DNA from: Scortum barcoo
Lineage: Eukaryota; Chordata; Actinopteri; Centrarchiformes; Terapontidae
Direction: 5' to 3'
NCBI GenBank assembly: GCA_023238725.1
Contig: CM041536.1
Coordinates: forward strand, 17,949,271-18,013,270
DNA length: 64,000 bases
Notes under the pieces: generated by a model
What the model saw: the letters and a program-made list of their open reading frames with translations, nothing else
Databases searched by the model: none
What the model was told of the DNA's origin: nothing
In this document: piece by piece, positions 34,315 through 46,961 of the stretch
Numbering within the stretch: position 1 is the stretch's first letter
Layout of the letters: each line of letters opens with the position of its first letter
Made by a program: the position numbers and the translations under genes

Positions 34315-37234
34315 GGACATGAAAAGGAAGTTTGTTTTTCTGAAACACTGTCTGTAATTTCTGATGTGCAAAATACTAATAAATATAAGACAACAAATTC
34401 AGTATTGTCAAAACACACTCATCAGCATTTTGAATAACTAAAGAGCTTTAGTTTGCAGAATCATTATTGCCTTTTATATAATTGGTCTTAAAACATATCT
34501 CCATAGACTCACTTTTATATGACAGTACTTTTATGTGGGAGGTTTATTTACTGTTTTTATGGTGTTATTCTACCCCGTGGATCTTTTGTTTCTCTCTCTC
34601 TTTGCTATTGCTTTAATCTCTTTTACTGCAAAGGTTTTATTGACTGCTCTTGCAATTTGCAAGCTTTGAAACACCCTTTACAGATAAAGCTTTTAATTAT
34701 TATTATGAGTCCTAAAGAAAGGATGCACTGTAAAAAAAAAAAAAAAAATTAAAATCTGATTCTTGCAGTTTGTCTTTCTGCCCCAAATGTGAAATATCAC
34801 TGTCCATGCAGAGTGGAGGACTTTGATTTTCATGCTAATGCTCCCCTCCATCATCTATCCTCAGGATGGCCTTCCTGCACTCTGCAGGAACCTGCTTTGG
34901 CGCGAGGAGAACGTGGACCAAATCGAATGATTTGCAACGAAATGCTGTCACCAGAGACTGTTTTTACAATTATCAGTCACTCAAACGCTGCAGGAAGAAG
35001 CAGGAATGTTGTGTCAAAGGGCTGTGGAAGCAAAAGACATGTTCAGCAAGCATTGAATGTAAAACTCAGCAGATGCATGCTATCCATGAAAATACCACGT
35101 TCATTTTCTGTATTAATGATAAACTGTGTGCAACCAGACAAATCTATTATTTTACTAATTGCAAATTTAAAAAAAGCCTGAAATGTCCCTATTTATTTTT
35201 CAGTTAGTACTTTGTGCATTTTCATTGCTACTGCATATTTTAATTAATTCACTTATTAATTGATGTGTCTAAATTGAACATAGTAATTAAAAAGATATAA
35301 ATGCGTTCCTTATTAACTGTATTGTTCTTCTTATTCTTGGAAATAAAAAATAATGAAAACAGTATGTCATTTCCTCTCTCTTTATTTAGGCAGGGCAAGC
35401 AGTAGATTGTCACACTGGGTGATTACATGGCTGACCTGGTCAAGGATGTGATTTTAAATCGGATATTTGCAACTGTTTTGTCTTTAATCTTACAAAAAAA
35501 AAGGGAAAAAGAAATAAAAATAATACTAAAACAGTCGTGTGTGCGATGGTCCCGCTCTCTTTTAGATTCACATGGCGATGTGTGTGAGAAAGTGTTTGAG
35601 TGACCTCGCATTAAGTTTTAATTAGGAGGAGCAGACAGAGACGTGTGTTGAATCAGTGGACGGACTGACCCCGGCCGCTATTAAAATATATAATAAGCTT
35701 TTCTTCATTCCCCTCATCATTTATTTATCAGTAAAATATATACACCTCATTTTCATTTTTTTTCTTCATATTATATAATCACAATATGCAGATTTTTTCC
35801 CCCCTGCGCCTCGCGAAATAATTAAAACTAAAGACATTTAAAAAAAGAGGGAGTCTATATGGTTTGCACATCTGGATATATGGACGTGTTGTTTACTTTC
35901 GGTGCAGATGACTAAGGCCCATTAATCAGGTTTTGAGATTACAGGCCGTGCTGGTGTCGGTCGGACCTCAATCAGTGCCCGGCTGATGTGTCCGGAGTCA
36001 AACAACAGATGGACACACGCGGGGTCAACGGGGGATTATTTCCATCCATTCAGACTGGGTGGAAACAGGAGAAGAGAAACAGACACGCACATCAGCTACA
36101 AGCGAATTCACACGAAAATAATAATTATATATATAGAAAGAAAAAGTTTTAGAAAGAAAAATCGGCACAAGGCAGGTTTTCAATTTATCAGTAGTTTTAT
36201 TTGCTGTATTTTAAAGGTTTAATATCTTCCTTAAAATAACAATTAAATCATATTTATCGTTATTTTAGTGGGGTCACTTATATTATAAAGAGTTGTATTC
36301 ATGTTCTTATAATTTAAACATTAAATAAAAAAAACACTCATTGTCTTTTAAAAATAGCTCTTATCTGAATATGTATGGGTTTGATCTGTGTGCCAGTGTT
36401 TATTTTATTAAGAAATCAGTGATAAAAAAATAAAGTGCAGAAGCATCACCATCTCCTCATGACAGCAAAATTGAGATGCATATACGAGAGTGTAACTGAT
36501 CCCACGCAGGGGAAAATAACAAGTACATGAAGTGACTTTTCAAAACTAGAATACTGTATACATAACAAGTATTTATTAAATGGACCAGCTAGATAACTAA
36601 ATTAAATGTAGGCTATTGAATATGATATACATCAAACATACAGTAAGTAGAAACTATAAAGAGGCTAAAATAAATAAAGTGAGATGGAAGTTGCGAATAA
36701 AAAATGTAATTAAATAACTCACTTTTTTTTTTACAGCATGCAGAAACACTGTGTTGTCACACCTGCTAAAATCTAAACTCCTATCGTGAAGCGAGGGAGA
36801 TCTCTCTCTTGTGGAGGCCCATGCAGGAGTCAGCATGTTTTCAATCCATCCAAACACCACAGCGGCTGATTTCGGTGATTAGTTCCCCTCTCTGGATGAA
36901 AGGAAACCAATTAGTGAAATCAGCCTCTGTAGAGCTCTGGATGGAACGAAAGCCCCAAATGTTGAAAATCATTTTGTAAAAATTGTAACACTGGTGTGAT
37001 TTTCATCATTTAAAAAAATGTTTCAGATTCTGTTGACTTTAAATGCTCTGCAAATGGGTCTTTTTATGTTTTCTCGCACAAACAAATGTTAGAGGGCTAA
37101 AGGAAGCTTCACTGTCCTGTCATCCTTCTGCAGAAGCAACTGCTTGAATCAGCAACATGGTTTGAATATTGCTTTTTGATGAGTGTCCTGTGAGGCGGGA
37201 CGGCTGGTCAGGGACCTGTCAGTGAAGTCCCTGC

Positions 37235-37257
37235 AGGTCAGGAGGGGTCAGGGGTCA
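37235..37257 (+). promoter_or_regulatory. Composite nuclear-receptor element (DR4 plus DR1)
   Basis: AGGTCA (37235-37240), four bases, GGGTCA (37245-37250), one base, GGGTCA (37252-37257). A further AGGTCA is at 37337-37342, next to a TAATTA homeodomain core. This is a motif-level call only. Confidence 0.5.
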
Positions 37258-40200
37258 TGTTCTGGACAGTCCCCCAGAGGACAATAAACAGGCTAGAGGA
37301 GATGTTGGGGTCAGAAGCCGTCTGAGTCGGAGCCAGAGGTCAAGGGCCGCTAATTAAGTGGCGATTTCCTGCTATTCCCAAGTGACCTCTTGGCCCGGAG
37401 ACGGACAGAGAACTGAACTGAGGAGATTATTAACAGGGAGTTAATAAAACCTGGTTACTAGAGACAATTAGCAACTGGAGCAACAGATAATGTAAAGAGG
37501 AAACACCAGCAGGTTCACCTTTTAGGGGCTTTTTTACAGAAGGAAATAAAAATAAAATCACCAGCTTTACAAATCTAGAAAAAAGGTAAAGCCACAAATG
37601 TGTTTTTATGCTTTTTATACTAAGTTTGATTTTTTTCACATCATGTAGACTTGTAGATACAGGAGTACAGATGCAAATTACCTTTCTGGAAGCATTTCAG
37701 TCCAGTAATCTCACATTAAAACTGATTTCCACTTCAGAAGCGACAGCCAGAGAGGAAACAGAGAGGCAGGACCAAGTTGAGGAATCCAAACATTTTGGAG
37801 GGAAAGTCTGTGGAGGCTTTTTATGCCTTCGCAGCCACTGAATGAGCCTATGTGCATGATCCTTTAGCATAAGAATGGAGATGGGGCCTGTGAACTCCTC
37901 TGACACTGACCTTTCTCCCAGGATGTGAATAGTATCACTCAAGGACTGCCCGGCAGCCTTTCAGCCAGACCTGAGCCTTGCCCTCGCCTAAACTCCTAAT
38001 CAGGCTGATTTAATGTATCCTACAAGTCCTTCCTCACCACCCACCACCCCACTGCCGCTTCAGAGGAGTCGCTCCACAGCCATTTACTGGAGGCACACAC
38101 ACTGCACACAGCCCTGCCTCTGGGCCCCTGCACTTTGGGAAGTTAGAGGAGCTGGTCTGAAACAACAGGGGGCCCTTTCTCCCTCCATAGAGTCTGGGTC
38201 TCTTTATAATCAATTGGTTCCTCCCCTAAGGAGCTGATGCTTAATCCAAACTACTCTGGGTCTCTCCAGCAGCTAAAGTGTCGAGAATGGAAATATGTAA
38301 AAAGAAAACACATCTAGTTTTTTTTAAAGGATCCAGAGTGGATTTTTTTTTTTGCTGTGTGACTGTAAAGGCAACAATCAGACATGATGCAGGTGAACAA
38401 AAATCATAAAGATAAAAAAAGCTCTTAATTCAGCTCATTCATTACATATACGCTCAATGTAAGCAGTCACTTTAGAGCAGCTTAGAGACCAGTGGGGAAA
38501 AAAGCCTGCAGTGCTGAAAGGACAGCGCCAAACTGATCCTGGATCAGATGAGCAAACACACACACCATCTCCTCAAAATGAAACTTTGCACACACTCCTG
38601 CACCGAAAGCCCCTCTGAACCAAAAGGCTCCCCTGGCTTCAAAGTGTTTGGGTTTTGATAAATCTCATTTTAGGAAACTGAATATTTATACTTCATCTTG
38701 ATGTCGTAACAACATTCCTACAAAAAAGTCGCAGATGTACATGCGCTCCACCTGAGAGATAATCATTAAAGCTTAAATTATATATGTGTGGAGTGCATGT
38801 GCATCTGCGACTTTGTACATGTCTGTTAATAAAATTTTTTGAGCGGTTGTTAATTTGCGCCTCTTTATTTACGACGTTACGTGAGCAGTTTCCTCTCCTG
38901 GTTGGTGCGTCATCGGCTGATAATGATGGAGGGGAACCTCTGACAGCTCCTCACCTCTGTCAGGGACCTTATGAGAGGTGATCGAGGTCCTGGTGGGCTC
39001 TCAAATGGTGAGATGAGGTGAAGAAAAAAAAAAAAAAAGCAGAAGACGCAGGTAAACGTGATTTTACGAAGTTTGACATTTTTGGCGGTGAAGCTGCGAC
39101 ACAGCTGTCAGTGACTCTTAATGCCAAACACGAAATGTTATCGTTTTATTATTAACTTCACTAATTTCCTTTCTTTTTTTTTTCTTTTTTTTTATTGTTT
39201 CTTAAGTCAGATGTTGAATGATGTTGCTGATTGAAGAAAATCAGTTATGACATGAAGCCAAAAGGCAAGTCACTTTCCTCTTTAATGGGCGAATGAAATG
39301 ACAAAGGTTGCAGCCAAATTTAGAGGTCTGTAATAAGATAAATAAAAGACCCTTATTTGATTATTTTATCAACTTCGCTAACTTCACCTTTTTTTATTAT
39401 TATTGTTTTTTTGCATCGTCATGATGTGTATTTCACTTATCACTCCTTTAAAGTGTAAGCCATTCACCACAATTCAACCATTCAAAATGTCAAACACGCT
39501 CAGATCCGGCTCAAACATTTTAGTGGCTTTCCTTCTCCTCAGACTGGGAGTTAAAAATCATCTGCAATCTGCTGATAGTCTGCAGGTTGAGTTTTTGGTG
39601 CTGCACAGGCAAAGCAACCGTCTGTGGTGTCCTGTTGATTTGGTCTGTGCCCAGAGTAAAACTGCACAGATGCTCCTGCTGAGTGTGTGATTGAGGAGAG
39701 GAAGCTGCGTATGTATGTGTGTTTATGTGTCTGATTCTTTCTGGGCTTTTGGTCACGTCACTGTCCTACATCCACTGTATATGTGGGGACTCTGTCCTGA
39801 CTGCTGGCTGTGTGCTGTCCTCCACGGTGTTGCACTTCCCCACCTCAGATATGTTGTGTTTTACATCACTACACACATCACATTTAAAATGTCTTCCAAA
39901 GAAAATGACAAATTCAAATCTGAGGGGAGAGGCAGAGGAGGTTAAAAGACAGTGGATCTCTATGATGCTAAAGAAAATAGAAATCCACATCTGACTCCTG
40001 TTTGAAAGGAGAGAATGAAGAGAGTGGCAGCATGTGAGAGAGATGGAGGGTGGGATGAGTCCATGTTCAGACACCGTCAGCACTGTGCGCATGCTCAAAG
40101 GAGGCGTGAAGACGCTCATCAGAGCCCCACGCTATGTGGGTTGGCATTTTTCAAAAAGCCACGTGAGGATGCGGCCGTTCCCTTCTCTCACAGATCCGCT

Positions 40201-41165
40201 GCGACATGCTGGCGCCTCCGGCCGCGATTGGCCGAAGACGCCGTGAGTCAGCAGTCAGAGATGAAAGGTAAAATGTGGCGTGGCTGCGTGGTGATCCTGC
40301 TCACTGCGGCTGAGAGGCTGATTCTCTTTTTATGAATAAAGATCACAGATGTGCATTTTCACCCACTGACAAAATGTCTGCACTACAAATAAATAATTTC
40401 CTCGTGTTACTGCAGGATGAGACAAAGAGAGGCAATTAATGCAATAAAGTCAAACCAGTCGCTTTTATGGCCTTCATATCGTGTCACAATGATTTAATAA
40501 TAAACGGTCTCTCCGAGGTCTTCGGGTGCATCTCTGCAGGAATTCAAAGCCGCATTCCAACAGGCTGATTTTAGGGTGATATTCCATTCAGCATTCATAG
40601 ACACAGGGGACTTGAACCGTGTCTGATGTGTGGCTGCTGTGTTAGCCTTTGACCCCCGACTGTCTGGAGGGCCGCGGTGACAGAGAGTCAAGGTCAAGGG
40701 GAAGGGGGATGGGGATGGGGAGTATCTGACGGCTGGAAGGGCTCCCTGTCTGGGAGTGCAGAACCCAGACACTCCCAGACGTCTATCTGAGGGGAGACGG
40801 TGTCGTGTGTGAACCCCTTTAGATCCCCACGTCCCTACCATGTCTGTTCCCACTCACCTCCGTGGCCCTGGAGGGGGAAACGGGGCCCGCTGATGTCCAG
40901 AGACTGACGGGGTAATGGTTCCCAGGCTGGAGGAGGAGACACACAAATCTGAATATCACTAATCCTTTCCGATGCAGATATAAAGACATATTCACCGCCT
41001 TCGATTCCTGTTTTAAATTACAATCTGCTCTTGCTGTCTCACTCACACAAAAGCTTTTATCTTCCATTCTTTTATTTAAAATAGGACGATCTGTACATCT
41101 GTTTGTTTCTATTAATTCAGAAATGTTTAATGTTTGCACTTTTAAACCATAAATATATATTTTGC

Positions 41166-41168
<3 letters not shown>

Positions 41169-41211
<43 letters not shown>
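41169..41211. repeat. (ATT)n microsatellite
   Basis: About 14 ATT units. Confidence 0.95.
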
Positions 41212-42924
41212 CCAGTACTTGTTGAACTCTATAGCATACTTACCACTATATAAGATATTGTACGTACATTACTCAGTGTGCTTATATTATATTATAATAT
41301 TGTATTATATTATATTGAATCACTGTATAGTTATTCTTATTACAGTATACACTTGCATAAAGCATATACAGCATATTACTAGGTTCTATCATAGCTTAAA
41401 TGTAGAACTGTGAGAGAGTGTATTGCTAGTTTTTAGTTTTAATTCAGTTTCCATTTTCTATCTGTTCATTTCTTTAAAAGTTTTAAATGTCCAGTGCAGT
41501 CTGTAGTTCTTCAAACCTTATTTAGATACTGTACATTTCTGAAGAATTGATTCTGAATTGAGACATTAGGAGGGACAGTGGGTTGTGGGCCAAAAAGAGA
41601 TAATGTTCTCTGTTATTTCACAAAAAAAGCAAATATTATAGAAAGTTTTCGCTTCTTTCCCACCACATTAATGACATCACAACCACTCAGATTTATTCTG
41701 GGAGCCTTTGGAGCGGCTCAGTCGCTGTGTCACTACAGAACAATTGGACTTCCAAACTGTATATGAAGTCGTTAAAACCAGCATGACCAGCTGAAACAGT
41801 AAAATGTTACTTACACATGAGTCAGCGTTAAGAATCTAATAATGTTGTACGTGATATCAGTCAAACTGGCCATTTTTCTTATGCACTTACTTTTGATACT
41901 TTGAGTGCTTTCAGACTCCTGCATGAATCCTGCATGTACTTAAACCTGCTGAACTGATAAAATGAACTTTTCTTCCACTTAAGCAGCTGATTACGGAAAC
42001 GGCCTTTTAGTGTCAAACTGCACATAAAAACCCTCCAGCAAACATCAGAGTGAAGTAAGAATTTGACATTGCATATTTTGGACGGAGGGGGTCTCTGATC
42101 GCAGGACTTTTACTTGTATTCTCACACTGTTATACTGGTGTTTCCTCCACCGCTGCCAACTGAGCCCACAGGCAAAGACACCAACACAGCAGATGATTAC
42201 AGCATGATTGAACATGGTAGAAGCAGCTCCCTCTACAGGTAATAAATGGTGCCACTTTTGTAGGTTTAACAAACCCCCCTCCACCCCACCCTGTTCACTC
42301 TGCCACCCAACATAACCTAGCATAGACACATACACACATTTATCCGCACACGTACGCACACACGGTCACAGATATAAGGCCCCCCAGACTTCCCGGGTGA
42401 TCCGCAGTGGAGCGTGTAGCCACCTGTCAATCACCAGATCTCGGCCGCCTTAAGAGAGACATTTCGTCTGGGACAACGGCAGCCCGTCCCTCCCCATACA
42501 TTCTGCCTCCCCTAGCAACCATCGCCGGATGACTGAGGGGCTTTGTCCCCTCACAACGGGAGTCCACCATTGAACCCAGGAGCCCGTAGCAACCAGAATT
42601 AGAGGGTGTCAGAAAGGGGTCTTTTCTGTGAAACGGGGGTGAAAGCTCTGTTCTTGTCCCCACGTCTGGGATTCATATCAGGGGCCTGAATGGCGTCCCC
42701 TCCTCTTTTTAAATGCTGGTGTAACGGAGCGTATGAAGGGGCTAGCGGAGAGCGGATAGGATCATGGTTAATCTGCTGTTCCTCTTCGCTGTGGTCCGAT
42801 AGGGACACTTAAGCAGCCTCTGTGGACAGTCAGTGGCGTGGGGAGGCCTGTGGATACCTGGGGTGGGCAGAGCTGGGGGGTTCATCAGCAGGTTGCAAAC
42901 AGAGGAGTAAAAAGGTGATGGTTA

Positions 42925-43553
42925 GTAGTGGGAGAAGCGCTCAGATCATTTACACATGTACATGTACCAGAACAACAATACAGAAATACTCCACACAACA
43001 TGACTCCAAGTGAAGCCTAACTTAAAAGTGTTACCAGCACAGTGTACTCAAAATATTAGTTCAGCAGAAAAATGGCTTGTGTAAATGAAGTGTTATTATA
43101 TATGACATTTTTCAGTACTGATGCACTGGTTCTGGTGTATTTGGTAAAGTTTATCTTAACTACTTTGTAGACACCTACAGTATTTTAGTGGTGGACTAAT
43201 TTTAATGTACGTAAGAGCCTTCATTAAAGTCACAGCACTGTGGTGTAATTATACTGCATTAAAGTAAAAGTCCTGGATTCAAATTAAGTATTTTCAACAA
43301 AATGTACTTAAAGTATTGGAAATGAAAGTTTTCATTATGTAGAATAGCCCTTTTCAAGATGTAATATATGTATTATACCATTGTATTATTATTATTGTTG
43401 AATTAACATGAAAGCAGGATTTCAGTGTTTTAGCCAATTGAGGTGGAGCTGTCTAACAGCTTTATATCCTGCTGGGTAGTTTTTTTATTCAATATGTCAT
43501 GTTTTGAATTTGATCTGGAGTAAATGTACTTGGTTACTTTCCAGCACTGGGTG
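42925..43553 (+). mobile_element. hAT-type MITE, nearly full length
   Basis: Starts TAGTGGGAGAAGCGCTCAGA and passes through AAAGTAAAAGTCCTGGATTC, ATGTACTTAAAGTATTGG and GAGGTGGAGCTGTC. It ends AAATGTACTTGGTTACTTTC, the expected order and terminal inverted motif of the family. Confidence 0.75.
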
Positions 43554-45031
43554 GGTCAGAGGGGTCCTTAGAGATTAAAGGGTTAGGAAGGAAGAAAAAA
43601 CTATTTTGCTATACAAATTTGTCTACATTTTTGGGGATTTCCTCTAATCTTTGCTGTTATTTGTGAAATGATCAAACACAATCAGAGAAGAGAAATCATT
43701 CTGGCAGAGCTGCTGAAATGTGATGAGAGGCCCGACTGAACACTGTTTCTTGGTAAAGAGTCACAAAGCAGAAAACCTTTGGAGACAATACAATTTGTTT
43801 TATAACATTTTCTGTAGAACCTTAACATGTGTCTACCTTGGCTGCTTTCTAGTGCTGCTGATGAGGAGAGGGCCGATGGTGGGAATTATAAAATTCACAA
43901 AATGTCGGCATCAGGCATCAAAAAGACAGCCCAGATCCAAACGTCCCAAGAGGTTTTGGAAGTCAGCTGCACCTGCTGGGAAGTAACCTTTAGGGGACAC
44001 TGTATAGAGAGAAAGTATAGAGAGAGGCCTTGAATAGTTTATGAACAGTTCTATGGACTTGTGGTCGCTTTCAATGGGGGCTTTTACTGCTCTCTTTATG
44101 GGGGGGTGAACATGGATTCCTGAATACTTCCCTAACCGCTGTAAATCCTCGTAACTATAAAGTGAATTCAGCGGAGTTTAACTGCAGAGTTATGGCCACG
44201 AATCTGTGAACCGCAAGATGAACACAATCACATGAATATACTGGCAGCCAATGTAATAACCATCAGACGAGCTGTTTTTCTTAGAATAAAGTTGAGAAAC
44301 AAAAAGCCAAATAGCCACGACCAGGTGCTCCAATGCGACCTCCCACGTCGCTGTGTAGAGTTCTGTATATTTTACACCACCATGTGCAGAAGATTACAAA
44401 CTAATCTCGACCCACAAACAACATCGCAGGCATGCAGAGAAAACATGCGTTCCCTGGTATGTTCTTTATCATTAATGAGCGTCTCCAGAGCCCCCTGTAT
44501 GGGAGTATGTTTTGTGCGGCTCCCATTCTAAGCCCTCGTCCTGCGCCCTCGTTTCCCACCCTTTCTTCCCCTCCACCTGTCAATCAAAGATCATGATTGA
44601 GCCCGGATGGCAGGCGGTCAGTCATCAAGCAATGGAAGTGAGGCCTCACTCTCTGTCCGTTCCCTCCCCCTTTTCATGCCCCTTTGCCTCCTGAAGTTTT
44701 TTCATCTCACCTTCTCCGTGGCCTCTCTGCACCCCCTTTTCTCCTCGCCTGCTACCCCTGTGCAGTTTGGGTTTGCCCCCAAGTCGAAGTCACATTTGTG
44801 GTCAGTGTGTCTGTCCTGAGGAGGATGAACTTCGTCAAACGCGGCCTGCCGTGATGCAGCAAGGCTCGGCCCCTTCAGCCTCAGAGTGGAAGGCCTGTGT
44901 ATCATTAATAAATAAGTCTGATTTAGTTTTAACAGGCCTCTGCATTTGCCCTTTAAGTGGCTGATGAATAAACATGAGCAGAGCTGGGGCGGGAACTGCA
45001 TGGGGGTAGGATGAGAAGAAGCCCGGTTTGT

Positions 45032-45052
45032 GTGTGTGTGTGTGTGTGTGTG
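45032..45052. repeat. (TG)n microsatellite
   Basis: Ten TG units followed by a G run. Confidence 0.9.
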
Positions 45053-45652
45053 GGGGGTATCAGAGGCAATGGGGGAGCCTTTCTTCCCAGCAGGGCTGCA
45101 TCTCGTTTAATTGGAGCACTTGTGGCACCATTACCTCCTTTACTCAAACACGTTACTGATGACAAAAGAAAACAGCGCTAAGCCTGCCTTTGTTAGCAGG
45201 GAGACTGGACGAGGAGACGGATTCCTCGCCGCTACTCATGTGTGGGAATCGGCCGCACTCCCACCACGCTGCTGGCCGCCGCCTTTCCACCAGTGAAACA
45301 CCGCAGACAGGTGGACAGAAAACAGAGCACAAGGAAATCACAGCCGTTGTTGGAGCATGATGGACATAAATAAGCTGATATTAAGTGTTCATAGAGAAAC
45401 ATCTTGTTTCTCTTGAAATAAATCTACTTCCTCCACATTTCTACAGATCAGAGTGAATTCAGTGCACAAATCTGCAGGAATTCTCTCCGTCAACCACATT
45501 AAAATGATTGACTCCAGCATATGTGTTCAGCCCTGCCATTGACCTTGCCATTTTGCTACCCTTTGACCCGAGGACACAATGATGAGGCCGGTTTGTTTTG
45601 TGGTCACCACAGTGTCCCGAGAGAGCAATAAGGGTGTGACCCTCATCCTCCG

Positions 45653-45678
45653 CCTGACCCCACTGGAGAGGGGTCAGG
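45653..45678. promoter_or_regulatory. Inverted nuclear-receptor-like half-sites
   Basis: CCTGACCCC (45653-45661) and GGGGTCAGG (45670-45678) form a perfect 9-bp inverted repeat around ACTGGAGA. Further TGACC-type half-sites occur over 45540-45645. Confidence 0.45.
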
Positions 45679-46961
45679 AATTGCATGACATCTTTGGCTT
45701 TTTGCTGGTAAATCTTGATGTTTTAATCCATCATCTTCTACAAGTGGTAAAAGATATTCAATTACTAAAAAATATATTTTATTTATTGAAGTATCATAAA
45801 GTTGGTACAACATATATCATGCAATTATTACTCTTTCTAAACAATTCTTTATTAATTTTCAAAATTACAGTACCATTAGCAAACTTTTCCCTTTTCAAAA
45901 CAGCATGTACAAATACTATCTTTTGAAAAAATCAGTAACATGAATGAAAATATCTGCTAACATTTCAACCCAGCATTTAGCATTTACATACATACATACA
46001 GAAACATTTCTTAAATGGTTTATAATGTTTTATCCTCTAATTGTATTTCTCAGCAACAATAACACACTTAATATACACTTACACTTACTATTGATTTAGA
46101 ATAGATCTTTTTTGACAAATACTGTGCATTAATAAACATTTAAAAATCTCGTTTTCTGTGCTCACAACTATAATAATGAAACATTTATTAAGGTTTTATA
46201 TAATGCTTATACATTCTAAGTGGGGGTGTTAAATTAAAGTGTTACCAAATACCCTTATGTCACTGCATAACTTCAACTTAAAACAAATGCCACATTTCTT
46301 ATTTCTATAACTTACACATAACTCTCAGTAAAAGTTCTCCATGAGGACACAAAAAATCATTTAAGTTCTGTTTTTAACGCATCTAACAGCAATAATAAAG
46401 GAGAAGATGCAGCATGGCAAATAAACATATGACAAAACAGTTCAACCGGGAAAAACTGCAGTGTGGCAACTCAAGTGGGCGTGAAGCAGACGTCATGTTT
46501 TTTTTTAAAAATATTTCTCTCATAAACCACTTAAAGGAGCCATGGTTGTGTTCTTACAGTCAGGTGTAAATTCAATTTTAGTCCTACAATACACTTTAGT
46601 CCTACATTACATTTTGTTCTATGTGAAACAAAAGAAAAAATCATCTGTTTTCAGAGTATATTCAGTCATTGTTGAGATAAGACAAATCAGCCTTTTAGTA
46701 CCAAGATAATGTCACCCATTTAATAGAATATTTAATTGAATATTAATTGTTTTAAACTGAGAATAAATATCTTGGAAAAGAGAAAGATTTTATTCCACAG
46801 GCTATTCAAACAAACAAACCTTTTCATTGTATGAAAAATAACTAGTTTTGATTGGTGGGGAATAGTTAGGTTAAATGAATGTTTCTGTTCAGGAGAACAA
46901 TACCAGGAACAAACTGACCACGTGTGATTAAGACATGATCCGTCAGGACTGAGGCCTAGTG

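Larger units (their letters stand above)
29231..46950. other. Gene-poor interval downstream of miR-9, probable regulatory landscape
   Basis: About 18 kb without a coding exon supported by motif plus splice sites. Apart from short homopolymer runs, microsatellites and one MITE it carries few repeats, and contains blocks of mixed composition rich in homeodomain-type TAATTA and CAATAAAA and nuclear receptor half-sites (for example 32140-32580, 37190-37400, 40490-40860, 45530-45680). Such deserts beside developmental microRNA genes usually hold conserved enhancers; conservation could not be measured here. Confidence 0.45.
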
